From assembly GCA_017459865.1 (NCBI GenBank), contig JAFUCD010000020.1, forward strand, positions 62,001 to 126,000: 64,000 nt of DNA, given 5' to 3'. The position numbers and the translations under genes are program-made. How positions within the stretch are numbered: the first letter of the stretch is position 1; each line of letters opens with the position of its first letter. Below, in pieces: positions 48,546-58,100 of this stretch. A model generated the notes under the pieces. It saw only the letters and a list, made by a program, of their open reading frames with translations, was not told where the DNA came from and made no database searches. Source of the stretch: Oscillospiraceae bacterium. GTDB taxonomy: Bacteria > Bacillota_A > Clostridia > Oscillospirales > Oscillospiraceae.

Positions 48546-49943
48546 TCAGTAGGCGATGCGCTCGGCGATATACGCCGCGAGCTCCGTCATGGGGATGCGC
48601 TCCTGCTGCATCGAGTCGCGGTCGCGCACGGTCACGCAGCCGTCCTCGGCGGAGTCGAAGTCGTAGGTCACGCAGAACGGCGTGCCGATCTCGTCCTGGC
48701 GGCGATAGCGCTTGCCGATGGAGCCGGCCTCGTCATAGTCGCACATGAACTGCTTCTGCAGGCTGTGGTAGAGCTCCGTCGCGGGCGCGGAGAGCTTCTT
48801 GGAGAGCGGCAGCACCGCGACCTTGAAGGGCGCGAGCGCGGGGTGGAAGCGCATGACGACGCGCGTGTCGTTTTTCGCCTCGTCCACGATCTCCTCGTCG
48901 TAGGCCTCGCACAAAAACGCCAGCGTCACACGGTCAGCGCCGAGCGAGGGCTCGATGACGTAGGGGACGTAGTGCGCGTTCTTCTCCTGGTCGAAGTAGT
49001 CCAGATCCTGACCCGAGTGCGTGATGTGCTGCGTCAGGTCGTAGTTCGTGCGGTCGGCGACGCCCCAGAGCTCGCCCCAGCCGAACGGGAAGAGATACTC
49101 AAAGTCCGTCGTGGCCTTGGAGTAGAAGCTCAGCTCCTCGGGCTCGTGGTCGCGCAGACGGAGATTGTCGTCGTTCATGTTCAGCTCCTGCAGCCACTTG
49201 TGGCAGAACTCGCGCCAGTACTGGAACCACTCGAGGTCGGTGTCCGGCTCGCAGAAGAACTCCAGCTCCATCTGCTCGAACTCGCGGATGCGGAAGATGA
49301 AGTTGCCCGGCGTGATCTCGTTGCGGAAGGACTTTCCGATCTGGCAGACGCCGAAGGGGATCTTGCGGCGGGTGGTGCGCTGGATGTTCTTGAAGTTCAC
49401 GAAGATGCCCTGCGCCGTCTCGGGACGGAGGTAGACCTCGCTCGCCGTGTCCTCGGTCACGCCCTGGTGGGTCTTGAACATGAGGTTGAATTTGCGGATA
49501 TCGGTGAAATCGCTCTTGCCGCACACGGGGCAGGCAACGCCCTTTTCGCGGATGAAGGCGACCATGTCCTCGTTCGTCATGGCCTCGACGTTCACGCTGG
49601 GATCGTTCTCCTTCGCCCAGTCCTCGATGAGCTTGTCCGCGCGGTGCCGGGCATGGCAGCCCTTGCAGTCGATGAGCGGATCGTTGAAGGTCGTCACGTG
49701 GCCGGACGCCACCCAGACCTGCGGGTTCATGAGGATCGCGGAGTCAAGCCCCACGTTGTAGGGGTTTTCCTGCACGAACTTCTTCCACCACGCGCGCTTG
49801 ACGTTGTTTTTCAGCTCCACGCCGAGCGGGCCGTAGTCCCAGCTGTTCGCCAGACCGCCGTAGATCTCGGATCCGGGGTACACAAAGCCCCTGCCCTTGC
49901 ACAGCGCGACGATCTTGTCCATGGTTTTTTCGGTGTTCTTCAT
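48546..49943 (-). CDS. glyQS: Glycyl-tRNA synthetase
   Basis: A 465-residue class II synthetase of the alpha2 type common in Gram-positive bacteria. Motif 1 region [20 protein letters not shown] (about 29-48), a zinc-binding insertion ([13 protein letters not shown], later CPVCGK), motif 2 [20 protein letters not shown] (about 213-232) and motif 3 [14 protein letters not shown] (about 336) are present; the anticodon-binding domain is at 370-465. It charges tRNA-Gly. The start at 49943 has AAGGAGG upstream. The leader of about 85 bases has small hairpins but is too short for a T-box. Confidence 0.97.
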   Translation of the reverse strand: MKNTEKTMDKIVALCKGRGFVYPGSEIYGGLANSWDYGPLGVELKNNVKRAWWKKFVQENPYNVGLDSAILMNPQVWVASGHVTTFNDPLIDCKGCHARHRADKLIEDWAKENDPSVNVEAMTNEDMVAFIREKGVACPVCGKSDFTDIRKFNLMFKTHQGVTEDTASEVYLRPETAQGIFVNFKNIQRTTRRKIPFGVCQIGKSFRNEITPGNFIFRIREFEQMELEFFCEPDTDLEWFQYWREFCHKWLQELNMNDDNLRLRDHEPEELSFYSKATTDFEYLFPFGWGELWGVADRTNYDLTQHITHSGQDLDYFDQEKNAHYVPYVIEPSLGADRVTLAFLCEAYDEEIVDEAKNDTRVVMRFHPALAPFKVAVLPLSKKLSAPATELYHSLQKQFMCDYDEAGSIGKRYRRQDEIGTPFCVTYDFDSAEDGCVTVRDRDSMQQERIPMTELAAYIAERIAY

Positions 49944-50036
49944 AGAATTCCTCCTTGCCCCACTAATGGATATAGTGGAGGCGAAATAATCTCTGCCACC
50001 GGCTGTGGCAGGACATGTCACATAAAATGACATCAT

Positions 50037-50065
50037 ATTATACCACCGCTTTGCTGCGCATGCAA
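50037..50065 (-). promoter_or_regulatory. Promoter of glycyl-tRNA synthetase gene
   Basis: On the minus strand TTGCAT (50065-50060) and TATAAT (50042-50037) are 17 bases apart, about 95 bases before the start codon. Confidence 0.8.
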
Positions 50066-50102
50066 GCTATGACAGAACGTTGTCAAGAGCCGGAAAAGGC
50101 CC

Positions 50103-50156
50103 TTGACATTCCGGTCTATTCGTTGTAGACTGAAATCGGTCTATAGACGATAGACC
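50103..50156 (+). promoter_or_regulatory. blaI-like promoter and double GGTCTAT operator
   Basis: TTGACA (50103-50108), 17 bases, TAGACT (50126-50131). The perfect dyad GGTCTATAGACGATAGACC (50138-50156) lies just after the start site, and a related dyad GGTCTATTCGTTGTAGACT (50113-50131) overlaps the spacer and -10. This is the expected autoregulation pattern of a winged-helix repressor. Confidence 0.8.
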
Positions 50157-50172
50157 GTGAGGAGGGATCCCA

Positions 50173-50538
50173 ATGGACGGAAAACGACTGGGCGCCGTGG
50201 AGCTGCGCTTTGCCGAGCTTGTGTGGGACCATGCGCCGCTCGCGTCGCCGGAGCTGGTGAAACTCTGCGCCGCCGAGCTCGGGTGGAAAAAGTCGACGAC
50301 CTATACCGTGCTGAAAAAGCTCTGCGGGCGCGGTCTGTTCGAAAATGACGGCGGCGTCGTCCGCGTGCGCACGACGCGGGAGGAATACGACAGCGCGCAG
50401 AGCGCGCAGTTCGTCGACGAGGCCTTTTCCGGCTCGCTGCCCGCGTTTCTCGCGGCGTTCACCGCCGGAAAGCCGCTCTCGCCGCAGGAGGCGGATGAGA
50501 TCCGGCAGATGATCGACGCCTTTCGCGTCGGGGAATGA
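50173..50538 (+). CDS. BlaI/MecI/CopY family repressor
   Basis: A 121-residue winged-helix protein: VELRFAELVWDHAPLASPEL (about 9-28), VKLCAAELGWKKSTTYTVLK (about 29-48) and KLCGRGLFENDGGVVRVRT as wing, then the dimerisation helix AQFVDEAFSGSLPAFLAAFT. It binds as dimer to the dyads directly upstream. No BlaR1-type sensor protease is adjacent, so how it is released is unknown. The SLH gene follows by 45 bases and may be in its regulon. Confidence 0.9.
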   Translation: MDGKRLGAVELRFAELVWDHAPLASPELVKLCAAELGWKKSTTYTVLKKLCGRGLFENDGGVVRVRTTREEYDSAQSAQFVDEAFSGSLPAFLAAFTAGKPLSPQEADEIRQMIDAFRVGE

Positions 50539-50582
50539 AGCGAAGGGCAACGGAGAACACGGAGAACAAGGAGAGGATCGAA

Positions 50583-51821
50583 ATGAAAAAACGCGTACTG
50601 AGCATCCTGCTTACGCTGCTGCTGGCATGCTCGCTGTTCACGATCGGGGCCTCGGCGGCGGAGCGCTTTTCGCCCTATGAGGGGCTGCTGCGCCAGGTCC
50701 TGTATGAGACCTGGGGCATGGGCTGCGGCACCTTCGTCGATTTTGACGGCGACGGGCAGTCTGAGCTGATCTTTGTGCGTCCGGCCAAGGATGATCGCGG
50801 CCCGATCGTCTATGTCTACCGCGCGCACGAGGATCAGACGAGCGGCCAATACGGGTATGAGACGGTGCTGTATGCGCCCTTCCGCACGGTCGCGGGCGGG
50901 CAGTCGGAATATCAGGTCCTGCTCGTCGAGACCAAATCCGGCGAGCCCGGGCTGATGCTCGAAACGGCGGGCACGAACACAGCCGACAGCCCGGAGACAT
51001 ACCGGTGGCTGATCGACGACTATTCCTTCGTCTCGCTCTACCTGTATCGGAACGGCAGATTTGCGCAGACTGAGGCGGGGGAGGCCGCCATCTGGCACAC
51101 GGCGCCGGACGGGAACGGCAACGCCTATTTTTATCCGGATCTAAGCACGATCCGGATCAACATGCAGGATGTGTCCATGGAGCAATATGCCGCGTGGTAT
51201 GAAGCCTTCAACGATACGCTCACGGTCTATGGCGCGCTCTCGCCGGACGGATCGCTGGGCGGGCTGAGCGGGAACGAGCTGCTGTCCCTCGCGGTCACGG
51301 GCTTTTATGACGCGAACTATACCAAGTATTATGCCGAGCCTGTCAAGTGGGCGGCGGACAAGGGCATCACGAACGGCACGAGCGACTATGTCTTCTCTCC
51401 GGACGCGGCGTGCACCCGCGCGCAGGTGGTCACGTTCCTGTGGCGCGCCGCGGGCAGCCCCGCGCCGAGAAGCAGCCGCAATCCCTTCCGCGATGTGCAG
51501 AGCGGCGCCTATTATTACAAGGCGGTCCTCTGGGCGGTGGAGCAGGGCATCACGAACGGCACGAGTGACACGGCCTTTTCCCCGAACGACCCCTGCACCC
51601 GCGCGCAGGTCGTCTCGTTCCTGTACCGCAGCGCGGGCAGCCCGCGTGTCTCCGCGGCGAATCCCTTCCGGGATGTGACGAGCGGGAAATACTATTACGA
51701 GGCGGTGCTCTGGGCCGTGAAGAACGACGTCACGAGCGGCACCACCGCCACGACGTTCAGCCCGAACGACACCTGTACCCGCGCCCAGATCGTCACGTTC
51801 CTGTATCGATATCTGGCGTGA
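50583..51821 (+). CDS. Secreted protein with three SLH domains
   Basis: A 412-residue exported protein. Signal peptide at residues 1-24 (MKKRVLSILLTLLLACSLFT, then IGASA); an N-terminal domain of about 210 residues with FVDFDGDGQSELIFVRPAKD (an FG-GAP/EF-hand-like calcium loop); and three SLH repeats at about 255-305, 315-365 and 365-412, each with WAxxxGITxGT, FSPNDxCTRAQVVTFLYR. SLH domains bind pyruvylated wall polymers. The start has AAGGAG upstream. It is preceded closely by the BlaI-type gene. Confidence 0.92.
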   Translation: MKKRVLSILLTLLLACSLFTIGASAAERFSPYEGLLRQVLYETWGMGCGTFVDFDGDGQSELIFVRPAKDDRGPIVYVYRAHEDQTSGQYGYETVLYAPFRTVAGGQSEYQVLLVETKSGEPGLMLETAGTNTADSPETYRWLIDDYSFVSLYLYRNGRFAQTEAGEAAIWHTAPDGNGNAYFYPDLSTIRINMQDVSMEQYAAWYEAFNDTLTVYGALSPDGSLGGLSGNELLSLAVTGFYDANYTKYYAEPVKWAADKGITNGTSDYVFSPDAACTRAQVVTFLWRAAGSPAPRSSRNPFRDVQSGAYYYKAVLWAVEQGITNGTSDTAFSPNDPCTRAQVVSFLYRSAGSPRVSAANPFRDVTSGKYYYEAVLWAVKNDVTSGTTATTFSPNDTCTRAQIVTFLYRYLA

Positions 51822-51848
51822 TGACCGGGGCTGAGCCTGTCATGAACG

Positions 51849-51909
51849 ATGCTCCGGGGCCGCTGCAGCCGCAGCGGCCCCGGAGCATTTCGCTCTTTTC
51901 TTTTTTTCA
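51849..51909 (+). terminator. 18-bp perfect hairpin terminator
   Basis: ATGCTCCGGGGCCGCTGC pairs with GCAGCGGCCCCGGAGCAT around AGCC, followed by TTCGCTCTTTTCTTTTTTTC. Confidence 0.95.
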
Positions 51910-51958
51910 CCCATGTGGTAAACTGATCCCATCGAAACGTGAAAGGAGTTTTTTACTT

Positions 51959-52348
51959 ATGGAGATTCCCGTCGGAGCAAAGGGCAGAGCGGAGATGACC
52001 GTCACGCCCGATAAGACCGCCGCCGCGATCGGCTCGGGCAGCGTGGAGGTGTTCGCGACGCCGTGGATGGTCGCGATGATGGAGCTTTCGGCCTGCAACG
52101 CGCTCGCGCCGTATTATGACGCGGGGCAGAGCAGCGTCGGAACAAAGCTCGACGTGTCGCATGACGCGGCGACGCCCGTGGGCATGAACGTCTGCGCCGA
52201 GGCCGAGGTCCTCGAGGTCGACCGCCGCCGCATCGTCCTGAAGGTCACCGCCTGGGATGAGGCGGGCGTGATCGGGCAGGGGACGCACGAGCGCTTTCTC
52301 ATCAACGCCGAAAAATTCCTCGCCAAGGTCGAGGCGAAGAAGGGCTGA
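51959..52348 (+). CDS. FlK-like thioesterase (hotdog fold)
   Basis: A 129-residue hotdog protein. FATPWMVAMMELSACNAL (about 33-50) provides the Thr and Glu, and GTKLDVSHDAATPVG (about 64) provides the His, of the fluoroacetyl-CoA-thioesterase-like triad. It likely hydrolyses short acyl-CoA esters as housekeeping; fluoroacetate specificity should not be assumed. AAAGGAG precedes ATG at 51959. Confidence 0.85.
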   Translation: MEIPVGAKGRAEMTVTPDKTAAAIGSGSVEVFATPWMVAMMELSACNALAPYYDAGQSSVGTKLDVSHDAATPVGMNVCAEAEVLEVDRRRIVLKVTAWDEAGVIGQGTHERFLINAEKFLAKVEAKKG

Positions 52349-52417
52349 AGTTGTTGAAAACGCCCGCGAATCGCGGTCTGTATCTGCACTATTAAGGTGA
52401 TTTTTTACAAAAAGCCC

Positions 52418-52446
52418 TTTTCAATTCAGGCGCGATGTTGTATAAT
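52418..52446 (+). promoter_or_regulatory. Promoter of hpf
   Basis: TTTTCA (52418-52423), 17 bases, TATAAT (52441-52446), about 50 bases before the hpf start codon. Confidence 0.7.
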
Positions 52447-52496
52447 AGGCTCAGTGGGAAGCGTTTCCCAATCTACCCGAAAGGAGCTGAGCTCGA

Positions 52497-53045
52497 ATGA
52501 AGTTCACATTTACGGAAAAGAAGATGGCGCCGTCGGATACCCTGCGTGCCTATGTTGAGAAAAAGGCGGGCAAGATCGATCGGCTCTTCCGCTCGGAAAG
52601 TGAGGCATTCGTCACCTTCAGCACGGAACGCGGTCGCTTCCTCGTGGAGCTGACCATCAAGAACAATGGCACGTTCTTCCGCGCCAGCGAGCTGACCAGC
52701 GATATGTACGCCTCGGTGGATTCCGCCGTCGCGACGATCGAGCGCCAGATTCGCAAGAACAAGACCCGCCTCGCCAAAAAGCTGCGCGAGGGCGCCGTCG
52801 AGCGCGAGGTGCCTGAGATGCCCTATGTCGCCGAGGAGGACTTCGTGGAAGCGGAGGAATTCAACGTCGTGCGCAGAAAGCAGTTCAGCATCAAGCCCAT
52901 GAGCGTGGAGGAGGCCATCCTGCAGATGAACCTGCTGGACCATGAGTTTTTCGTCTTCCGTGACGAGGCTGATGAGGGTGCGTTCTCCGTCGTCTACCGC
53001 CGCAAGCAGGGCGGCTATGGACTCATTTCCGACGAAGCGGAATAA
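52497..53045 (+). CDS. hpf: Ribosome hibernation promoting factor, long form
   Basis: A 182-residue protein. The N-terminal domain (1-100) has the beta-alpha-beta fold of RaiA/HPF (SDTLRAYVEKKAGKIDRLFR, then SDMYASVDSAVATIERQIRK) and sits at the mRNA/tRNA site of the 30S subunit. The C-terminal domain (about 125-180, KQFSIKPMSVEEAILQMNLL, then FVFRDEADEGAFSVVYRRKQ) dimerises ribosomes into 100S particles. Length and domains fit the long form of Gram-positive bacteria. Confidence 0.96.
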   Translation: MKFTFTEKKMAPSDTLRAYVEKKAGKIDRLFRSESEAFVTFSTERGRFLVELTIKNNGTFFRASELTSDMYASVDSAVATIERQIRKNKTRLAKKLREGAVEREVPEMPYVAEEDFVEAEEFNVVRRKQFSIKPMSVEEAILQMNLLDHEFFVFRDEADEGAFSVVYRRKQGGYGLISDEAE

Positions 53046-53088
53046 ATGATAGCCGCGGCGTGCGCGCCGCGATCGCTGTGAGACTTTT

Positions 53089-53116
53089 TCCCCCGCCTGT
53101 GGGCGGGGGAATTTTG
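53089..53116 (+). terminator. Terminator of hpf
   Basis: CCCCCGCC pairs with GGGCGGGGG around TGT, followed by AATTTTG. Confidence 0.8.
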
Positions 53117-53143
53117 TGAATAAAAGAAATGGAGTTATTTTAA

Positions 53144-54064
53144 ATGAATCTGAATCCCTATGTTGACGTTTCCCCTGAGGTCGCCGAGGCGCTCGCGGCG
53201 GGCAAGCCCGTCGTGGGGCTGGAGAGCACCATCATCTCCCACGGCATGCCGTATCCGAAGAACGTGGAGACGGCGCTGCTCGTCGAGCAGACGATCCGGG
53301 ATGCCGGGGCTGTGCCCGCGACGATCGCGATCATCGGCGGGCGTCTCAAGGCGGGGCTGACGCATGCCGAGATCGAGTATCTCGGCAAGGCGGGGCGCAA
53401 GGTCGCGAAGGCCTCCCGGCGCGATCTGCCCGTGCTCGTTGGCCGCGGCATGGACGGCGCGACGACCGTCGCCACCACGATGCTCATCGCGCACCTCGCG
53501 GGCATCTCCGTGTTCGCCACGGGCGGTATCGGCGGCGTGCACCGCGGCGCCGAGACCACGATGGACATCTCCGCCGACCTCGAGGAGCTTGCCCAGACCC
53601 CGGTCATGGTCGTCTGCGCGGGCGCGAAGGCGATCCTCGATCTCGCGCTCACGCTGGAGTATCTCGAGACGAAGGGCGTGCCTGTCATCGGCTACGGCAC
53701 CGAGGAGCTGCCCGCGTTCTATACGCGCCGCAGCGGGCTGAAGGTCGACGCCCGCAGCGACAGCCCCGAGGATCTCGCCGCCATCTTCCGCGCCCAGCGC
53801 GGCATGGGGCTGAAGACCGGCATGCTCGTCACGAACCCGATCCCCGAGGAGTACGCCATGGACGACGCCGTCATCAATTCCGCCGTCGATCAGGCGGTGC
53901 GCGAGAGCGTCGAGCAGGGCGTGAAGGGCAAGGACATCACGCCGTTCCTGCTCGCGCGCGTCGTGGAGCTCACGGGCGGCGACAGTCTGGAGAGCAACAT
54001 CCAGCTCGTGCTGAACAACGCCCGCCTCGCGGCAAAGACCGCCGCCGCGCTCTGCCGGGCGTGA
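53144..54064 (+). CDS. psuG: Pseudouridine-5'-phosphate glycosidase
   Basis: A 306-residue enzyme. LESTIISHGMPYPKNVETAL (about 26-45), IIGGRLKAGL (about 65), then VATTMLIAHLAGISVFATGG and IGGVHRGAETTMDISADL (about 113-148), and CAGAKAILDLALTLEYLETK (Lys about 165) match PsuG. It reversibly cleaves pseudouridine 5'-phosphate to uracil and ribose 5-phosphate. No PsuK kinase gene is adjacent. The ribosome binding site is weak (AATGGAG). Confidence 0.96.
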   Translation: MNLNPYVDVSPEVAEALAAGKPVVGLESTIISHGMPYPKNVETALLVEQTIRDAGAVPATIAIIGGRLKAGLTHAEIEYLGKAGRKVAKASRRDLPVLVGRGMDGATTVATTMLIAHLAGISVFATGGIGGVHRGAETTMDISADLEELAQTPVMVVCAGAKAILDLALTLEYLETKGVPVIGYGTEELPAFYTRRSGLKVDARSDSPEDLAAIFRAQRGMGLKTGMLVTNPIPEEYAMDDAVINSAVDQAVRESVEQGVKGKDITPFLLARVVELTGGDSLESNIQLVLNNARLAAKTAAALCRA

Positions 54065-54141
54065 ACATCAGGATCCCGAATCGACCGCGGTCGCCGAGAC
54101 CGTGAACAGCGTCTGTCAAGGACAGCTTTGCTTTGACAAGC

Positions 54142-54191
54142 GATCTCCCCGGTGTGGAGGCATGCCTCCGCGCCGGGGAGATCTTTGTTTT
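54142..54191 (+). terminator. Terminator of psuG
   Basis: GATCTCCCCGG pairs with CCGGGGAGATC, with an inner GGAGGC/GCCTCC stem, followed by TTTGTTTT. Confidence 0.92.
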
Positions 54192-54533
54192 GCGGGCAGT
54201 CAAGACCATAGCGCTGGGGCGCCGATTATGGTGCGGCGTTTCGCATCCTCCGGCGACGAGCTCGGCATGGCCTGTGTTGGCCGTGACGGAGCAGCCACAC
54301 AGCAAATTGCACAAAAATGATCCTTTTTGGTGTGCGTGTCATTTTTTGACAGCAATTACATACTTATTTTTTGTTTATAAGTCTTAAATGTTCTGAAGAA
54401 TTTCCCTGATACGGCGACAGTTCCTGAATTTTTCCTTTCAGATTTACAGAAAAAACCAGACAATGCGTCCGGGTATGTAAAAAAAAGGGAAAAGCTGCAC
54501 AAAGAATACGCGGCTTTTTTCCAAAAATAAGGT

Positions 54534-54559
54534 GGGGAAAAAGGTATACCTTTTTCCCC
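54534..54559. repeat. 26-bp perfect palindrome, first copy
   Basis: GGGGAAAAAGGTA followed by its exact complement TACCTTTTTCCCC. It recurs 203 bases downstream with one change. Candidate operator or hairpin. Confidence 0.75.
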
Positions 54560-54677
54560 ATTCCCCACAATCTGGAGCCGCAGCCATTTCATCGGCGGCG
54601 GAAAAGTAAGAAAAAGGCATTTCGGCACTTTGCCCTGAAATAAAATTCAGAATTAACACATTTTGGCGTTTGGTGTA

Positions 54678-54706
54678 TTGCATTCAATTTGAAATTATGA
54701 TATATT
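54678..54706 (+). promoter_or_regulatory. Promoter of the giant secreted protein
   Basis: TTGCAT (54678-54683), 17 bases, TATATT (54701-54706). The second palindrome begins 30 bases after the -10. Confidence 0.65.
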
Positions 54707-54736
54707 AACGTTACAATCAATTCGTATCGCTATCAC

Positions 54737-54762
54737 GGGGAAAAAGGTATACCTTATTCCCC
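54737..54762. repeat. 26-bp palindrome, second copy
   Basis: GGGGAAAAAGGTA followed by TACCTTATTCCCC, one mismatch to the first copy. It lies in the early transcribed region of the promoter at 54678, so repression by binding or RNA hairpin effects are both possible. Confidence 0.75.
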
Positions 54763-55002
54763 GGGCGGTGCGGATGGATCGCGCGCCGCTGGTACGTTGG
54801 CAACCGGTAGTGGCGTGCCCATTCTGTTCGCGCTGAACGCCAGCGACCGGGCGGCGCGAATCTTCCCCCATCCGATGCGCGGCGCCCAGCAACCGCGCCG
54901 CGCGTCCGGAACCAAGCCTGCGCTGCGCCGGGCAGCAACCCCGGCGCAGCGCGAATGAATCCCCGGCGAATCCACGATTTCCCTGGCACCGGATACGATG
55001 CC

Positions 55003-55028
55003 GTAGGGCGGGGGCTTGCCCCTCCCGT
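55003..55028. repeat. Solo end of the palindromic repeat family
   Basis: CGTAGGGCGGGGGCTTGCCC followed by CTCCCG resembles the left end of copies A to C. No central hairpin or right end follows. Confidence 0.6.
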
Positions 55029-55190
55029 TCCTATCCGTTTCACGCGTAGGGCGCGTGTGAAAAGACCCCAAATCTATGATTTGGTCGGTCGTTCCATGCG
55101 TAAGCTATGCCCACATCGCGCCGCATTCCCCATACATCGCAGGCAAATATTATTTTGGAATAGATATCTTCTATGGAAAGGAACATGAGT

Positions 55191-58100
55191 ATGAAAAAAC
55201 GCGCACTATGTTGGCTGCTCGTCCTTGTGATGGTCGTGTCGCTCCTGCCGTTTTCGGTTGTGGCGGACAGCTATGTGGAGACGCAGGCGTCCAACTGGAC
55301 GGCGGCGCGCACCAACTACAGCGCCACCTCCAACGACCGGACGTATTACGCCTATGACGCGGCGGACGATGCCTATTACAAGGTGCAGTATGCCAAGGAG
55401 CCCTATTTTCTCTCCGCCGGCTCCTCCATTCCGATTTACGGCAACTTCTCCGCGGAACACGGCGGCGTCTGGCCCGTGGGCTCCAATACCTACGGTTCGC
55501 TGAGCAAATCCGACACCTCCAGCACGGAGCACAATCAGGAGCTGTACTACTATGTGGGCCAGAGCGGCGGCACCTCCAACGGCAATATGCGCGCCGTGTA
55601 TTACAACTCCACCCCCAAGCTCGGCTATTACGGCGTCACCCTGTTCTATTATACGAACCAAGAGCAGAGCAGCGCGGTGTCCAACAAATCGACCTGGAGC
55701 ACCGCCAAGAATAACGGAACCATCACCATGCTTGGCTCCTCCAGCGAGTGGCACTACGGCTGGGCGATACAGAATGAGGGTATCACGAATTTTGGCGCGA
55801 GCACCTACAGTGGAACATTGTATTATAAGTATACCGATCCCGCGAACTACAACGCCATGTATTACACCCGTGCCGACGGCACCCGGGTGGATTTGACGAT
55901 GCCGAAAATCAATTCTGATGGCTCCACCGGCTACACCGGCAGCCTGTACTATGTGAGCATGGGCGATGAGCCGGACGATCCCGATCCCTCCAGCACGCCG
56001 GTGGTCGGCCCCGGCACGGACCCGGAGATGGGCGTTGTGGGCCCCAATGGGGAGATCATGTACCCCGATGAGGTTGTAGACAACGGCATGGTTCTCTCCA
56101 AGCGCATCCGGCAGGAGGCGGACGGCACCTATACCCTTACGATGGAGGCCTATGCCCAAGGCGCAATCACCCAGGTAAACACCGATCAGAAAACGGAATA
56201 TGTCCTGCTGCTGGACTATAACGCAAATATTAAGGATTCGCGTCTGAACGAATGGGTGGAGTTCATTCCCGGCACCAGCGGCACCTCAAAGAAGGACTAT
56301 TGGGACGCGTGCTATTTCTGCAAAAATGCAGGCACAACACCCAGCTGCGGCGGGTATCAAAACCTGTATTATTTAGATGACGATCAGACCGGCGGCACGG
56401 GCGAATACTGCAAGGTAGAGCAAATCGATGCGATGTACTTTAACAGCTCTCTGTTTGCCAAGGCAACTGATCAAAAGAAAGTGGAAACGCAAAAGAGTGA
56501 GGCGTTCCATACCTTTGGCTTGGCCTTTAAAAACAGCACGGGCAAATACTATCTGGTGCCGGGCACCAACTGGTTGGAAAAGGATTCGAGTTTTCACGGC
56601 TTTCCCGAGTGGCGTGGCATTCAGTGCAGCAGCAGTACCAAGTTTTATTATTCCCGCGGCTCAACGGACACCAGCGTTCCTCTGAAGCAGGACGCCATGA
56701 AGACCGCCGCAATTGAATTTCTCAAGGCAGTCAAGGATCAGCCCAATGCCAGCGTTGCGGTTGTCGGCTACGGTCAGGGTGCGAACAATGCGAATGGGCG
56801 TCTGTATGGCAGAACGATGAATACTTCCTTCCTGAAGGTTTCAGAGGGAAACAACCTGACCACACTGACGAACTATGTCAAGGATACTGCGAATTATTTG
56901 GCTGACGGCAACAGTGGCACAGGCTCTCGCGCGGCGTCAGGCTTGTTTACGATCAATACCGCGTTGGGGTATATCTCTCCGAATAAAACTGCAACGACGA
57001 GCGGCGGCAGCGGACTCTTTAAAGACGCCAAGGCAACGGATGGGACAAACCGCGTCATCATTTTGTTCCATGTTCTGCCTCCCAACAGGAGAGGTACAGA
57101 TTCGGCATCAAACTATTATAAAACCGGCGCGGATAACGCGATCGAGCAGGCGCGTCTGCTGAAAAACAATGGCGTGAAGATCTATTCCATCGGTTTGTTC
57201 GCGCCTGGTTATACCGATACCTTCACATTGACAGATGACAAGGGCACCGGCAGTTATACTCTGCAGAATTACCTGAACTATGTATCCTCCAACTACAGCC
57301 CCTCCGGCAGCTCCGCCTCGCTTGCCAGCCCCGGCACTGCGGTAGCCACCAAGTACGCCATGGAGGCCGCCGACCAGACGACCCTGAGCAATGAGTTCAA
57401 GTTTGTTTCCCAGGACGCCATCACCGCTACGGTGAATCTGGGAACCTCCAGTGTCCTCAAGGACGTGATCACGGAGAATCTGAACTACTCCAACGCGGCG
57501 GTGGACGTTAAGGTTTCCACGCTCAGCACGCGCACTATCGATGGCAATACGCAGTCTTATTGGGCAGACCCTGTGACCGAGGCGGGCGTCACCGGCAGCA
57601 TCAGCGGCAACACCGTTACCGCCACCGGCTTTGACTACTCCGGTAACTCCGTTGTCACCTCCGGCACCACGGTGGGCGGCAAGAAGATCGTTGTCACGGT
57701 CTCTGGTCTTACCGGTAACGGCGTAGGCGTTGTTCCCACGAACACAGATGCTTCCGGTATCTACAAATCTGTGTCCGACGCCGAGGCTTTTGAGAAGTTT
57801 GCCATCCCCACGGTCTATCTTGAGGGCTATACCGTCACTTGGAAAAACTATGACGGAACGATGCTTGAGACTGATGCGGGGGTGAAGCTGAACACGCGTC
57901 CCAGCTATGACGGCAGCACGCCCACCAAGCCCGCTACCCGGGAATACTCCTATGTGTTTGAAGGCTGGGCGGACAGTGCCAATGCCGAATATGGTCTGTC
58001 TCCCTCTGAGCTGCCGAGAGTGACGGAAGATGTGACATATTATGCCATCTTCCAGCCTGAGGCAAACCCGACCTACACCGTCCATTGGTGTAATTATGAC

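Larger units (their letters stand above)
54192..55190. other. 1-kb gene-free region upstream of giant secreted protein
   Basis: No credible gene. It holds two 26-bp palindromes (54534-54559, 54737-54762), a promoter (54678-54706), a GC-rich hairpin GCGCTGCGCCGGG/CCCGGCGCAGCGC (about 54910-54953), a solo repeat end (55003-55028) and a further hairpin TTTCACGCG/CGCGTGTGAAA (55039-55063). The leader of the secreted protein would be about 480 bases. Confidence 0.65.

Noticed and set aside
49944..50036. T-box before glycyl-tRNA synthetase
   Set aside because: The leader is about 85 bases, too short for a T-box, and lacks the T-box sequence.
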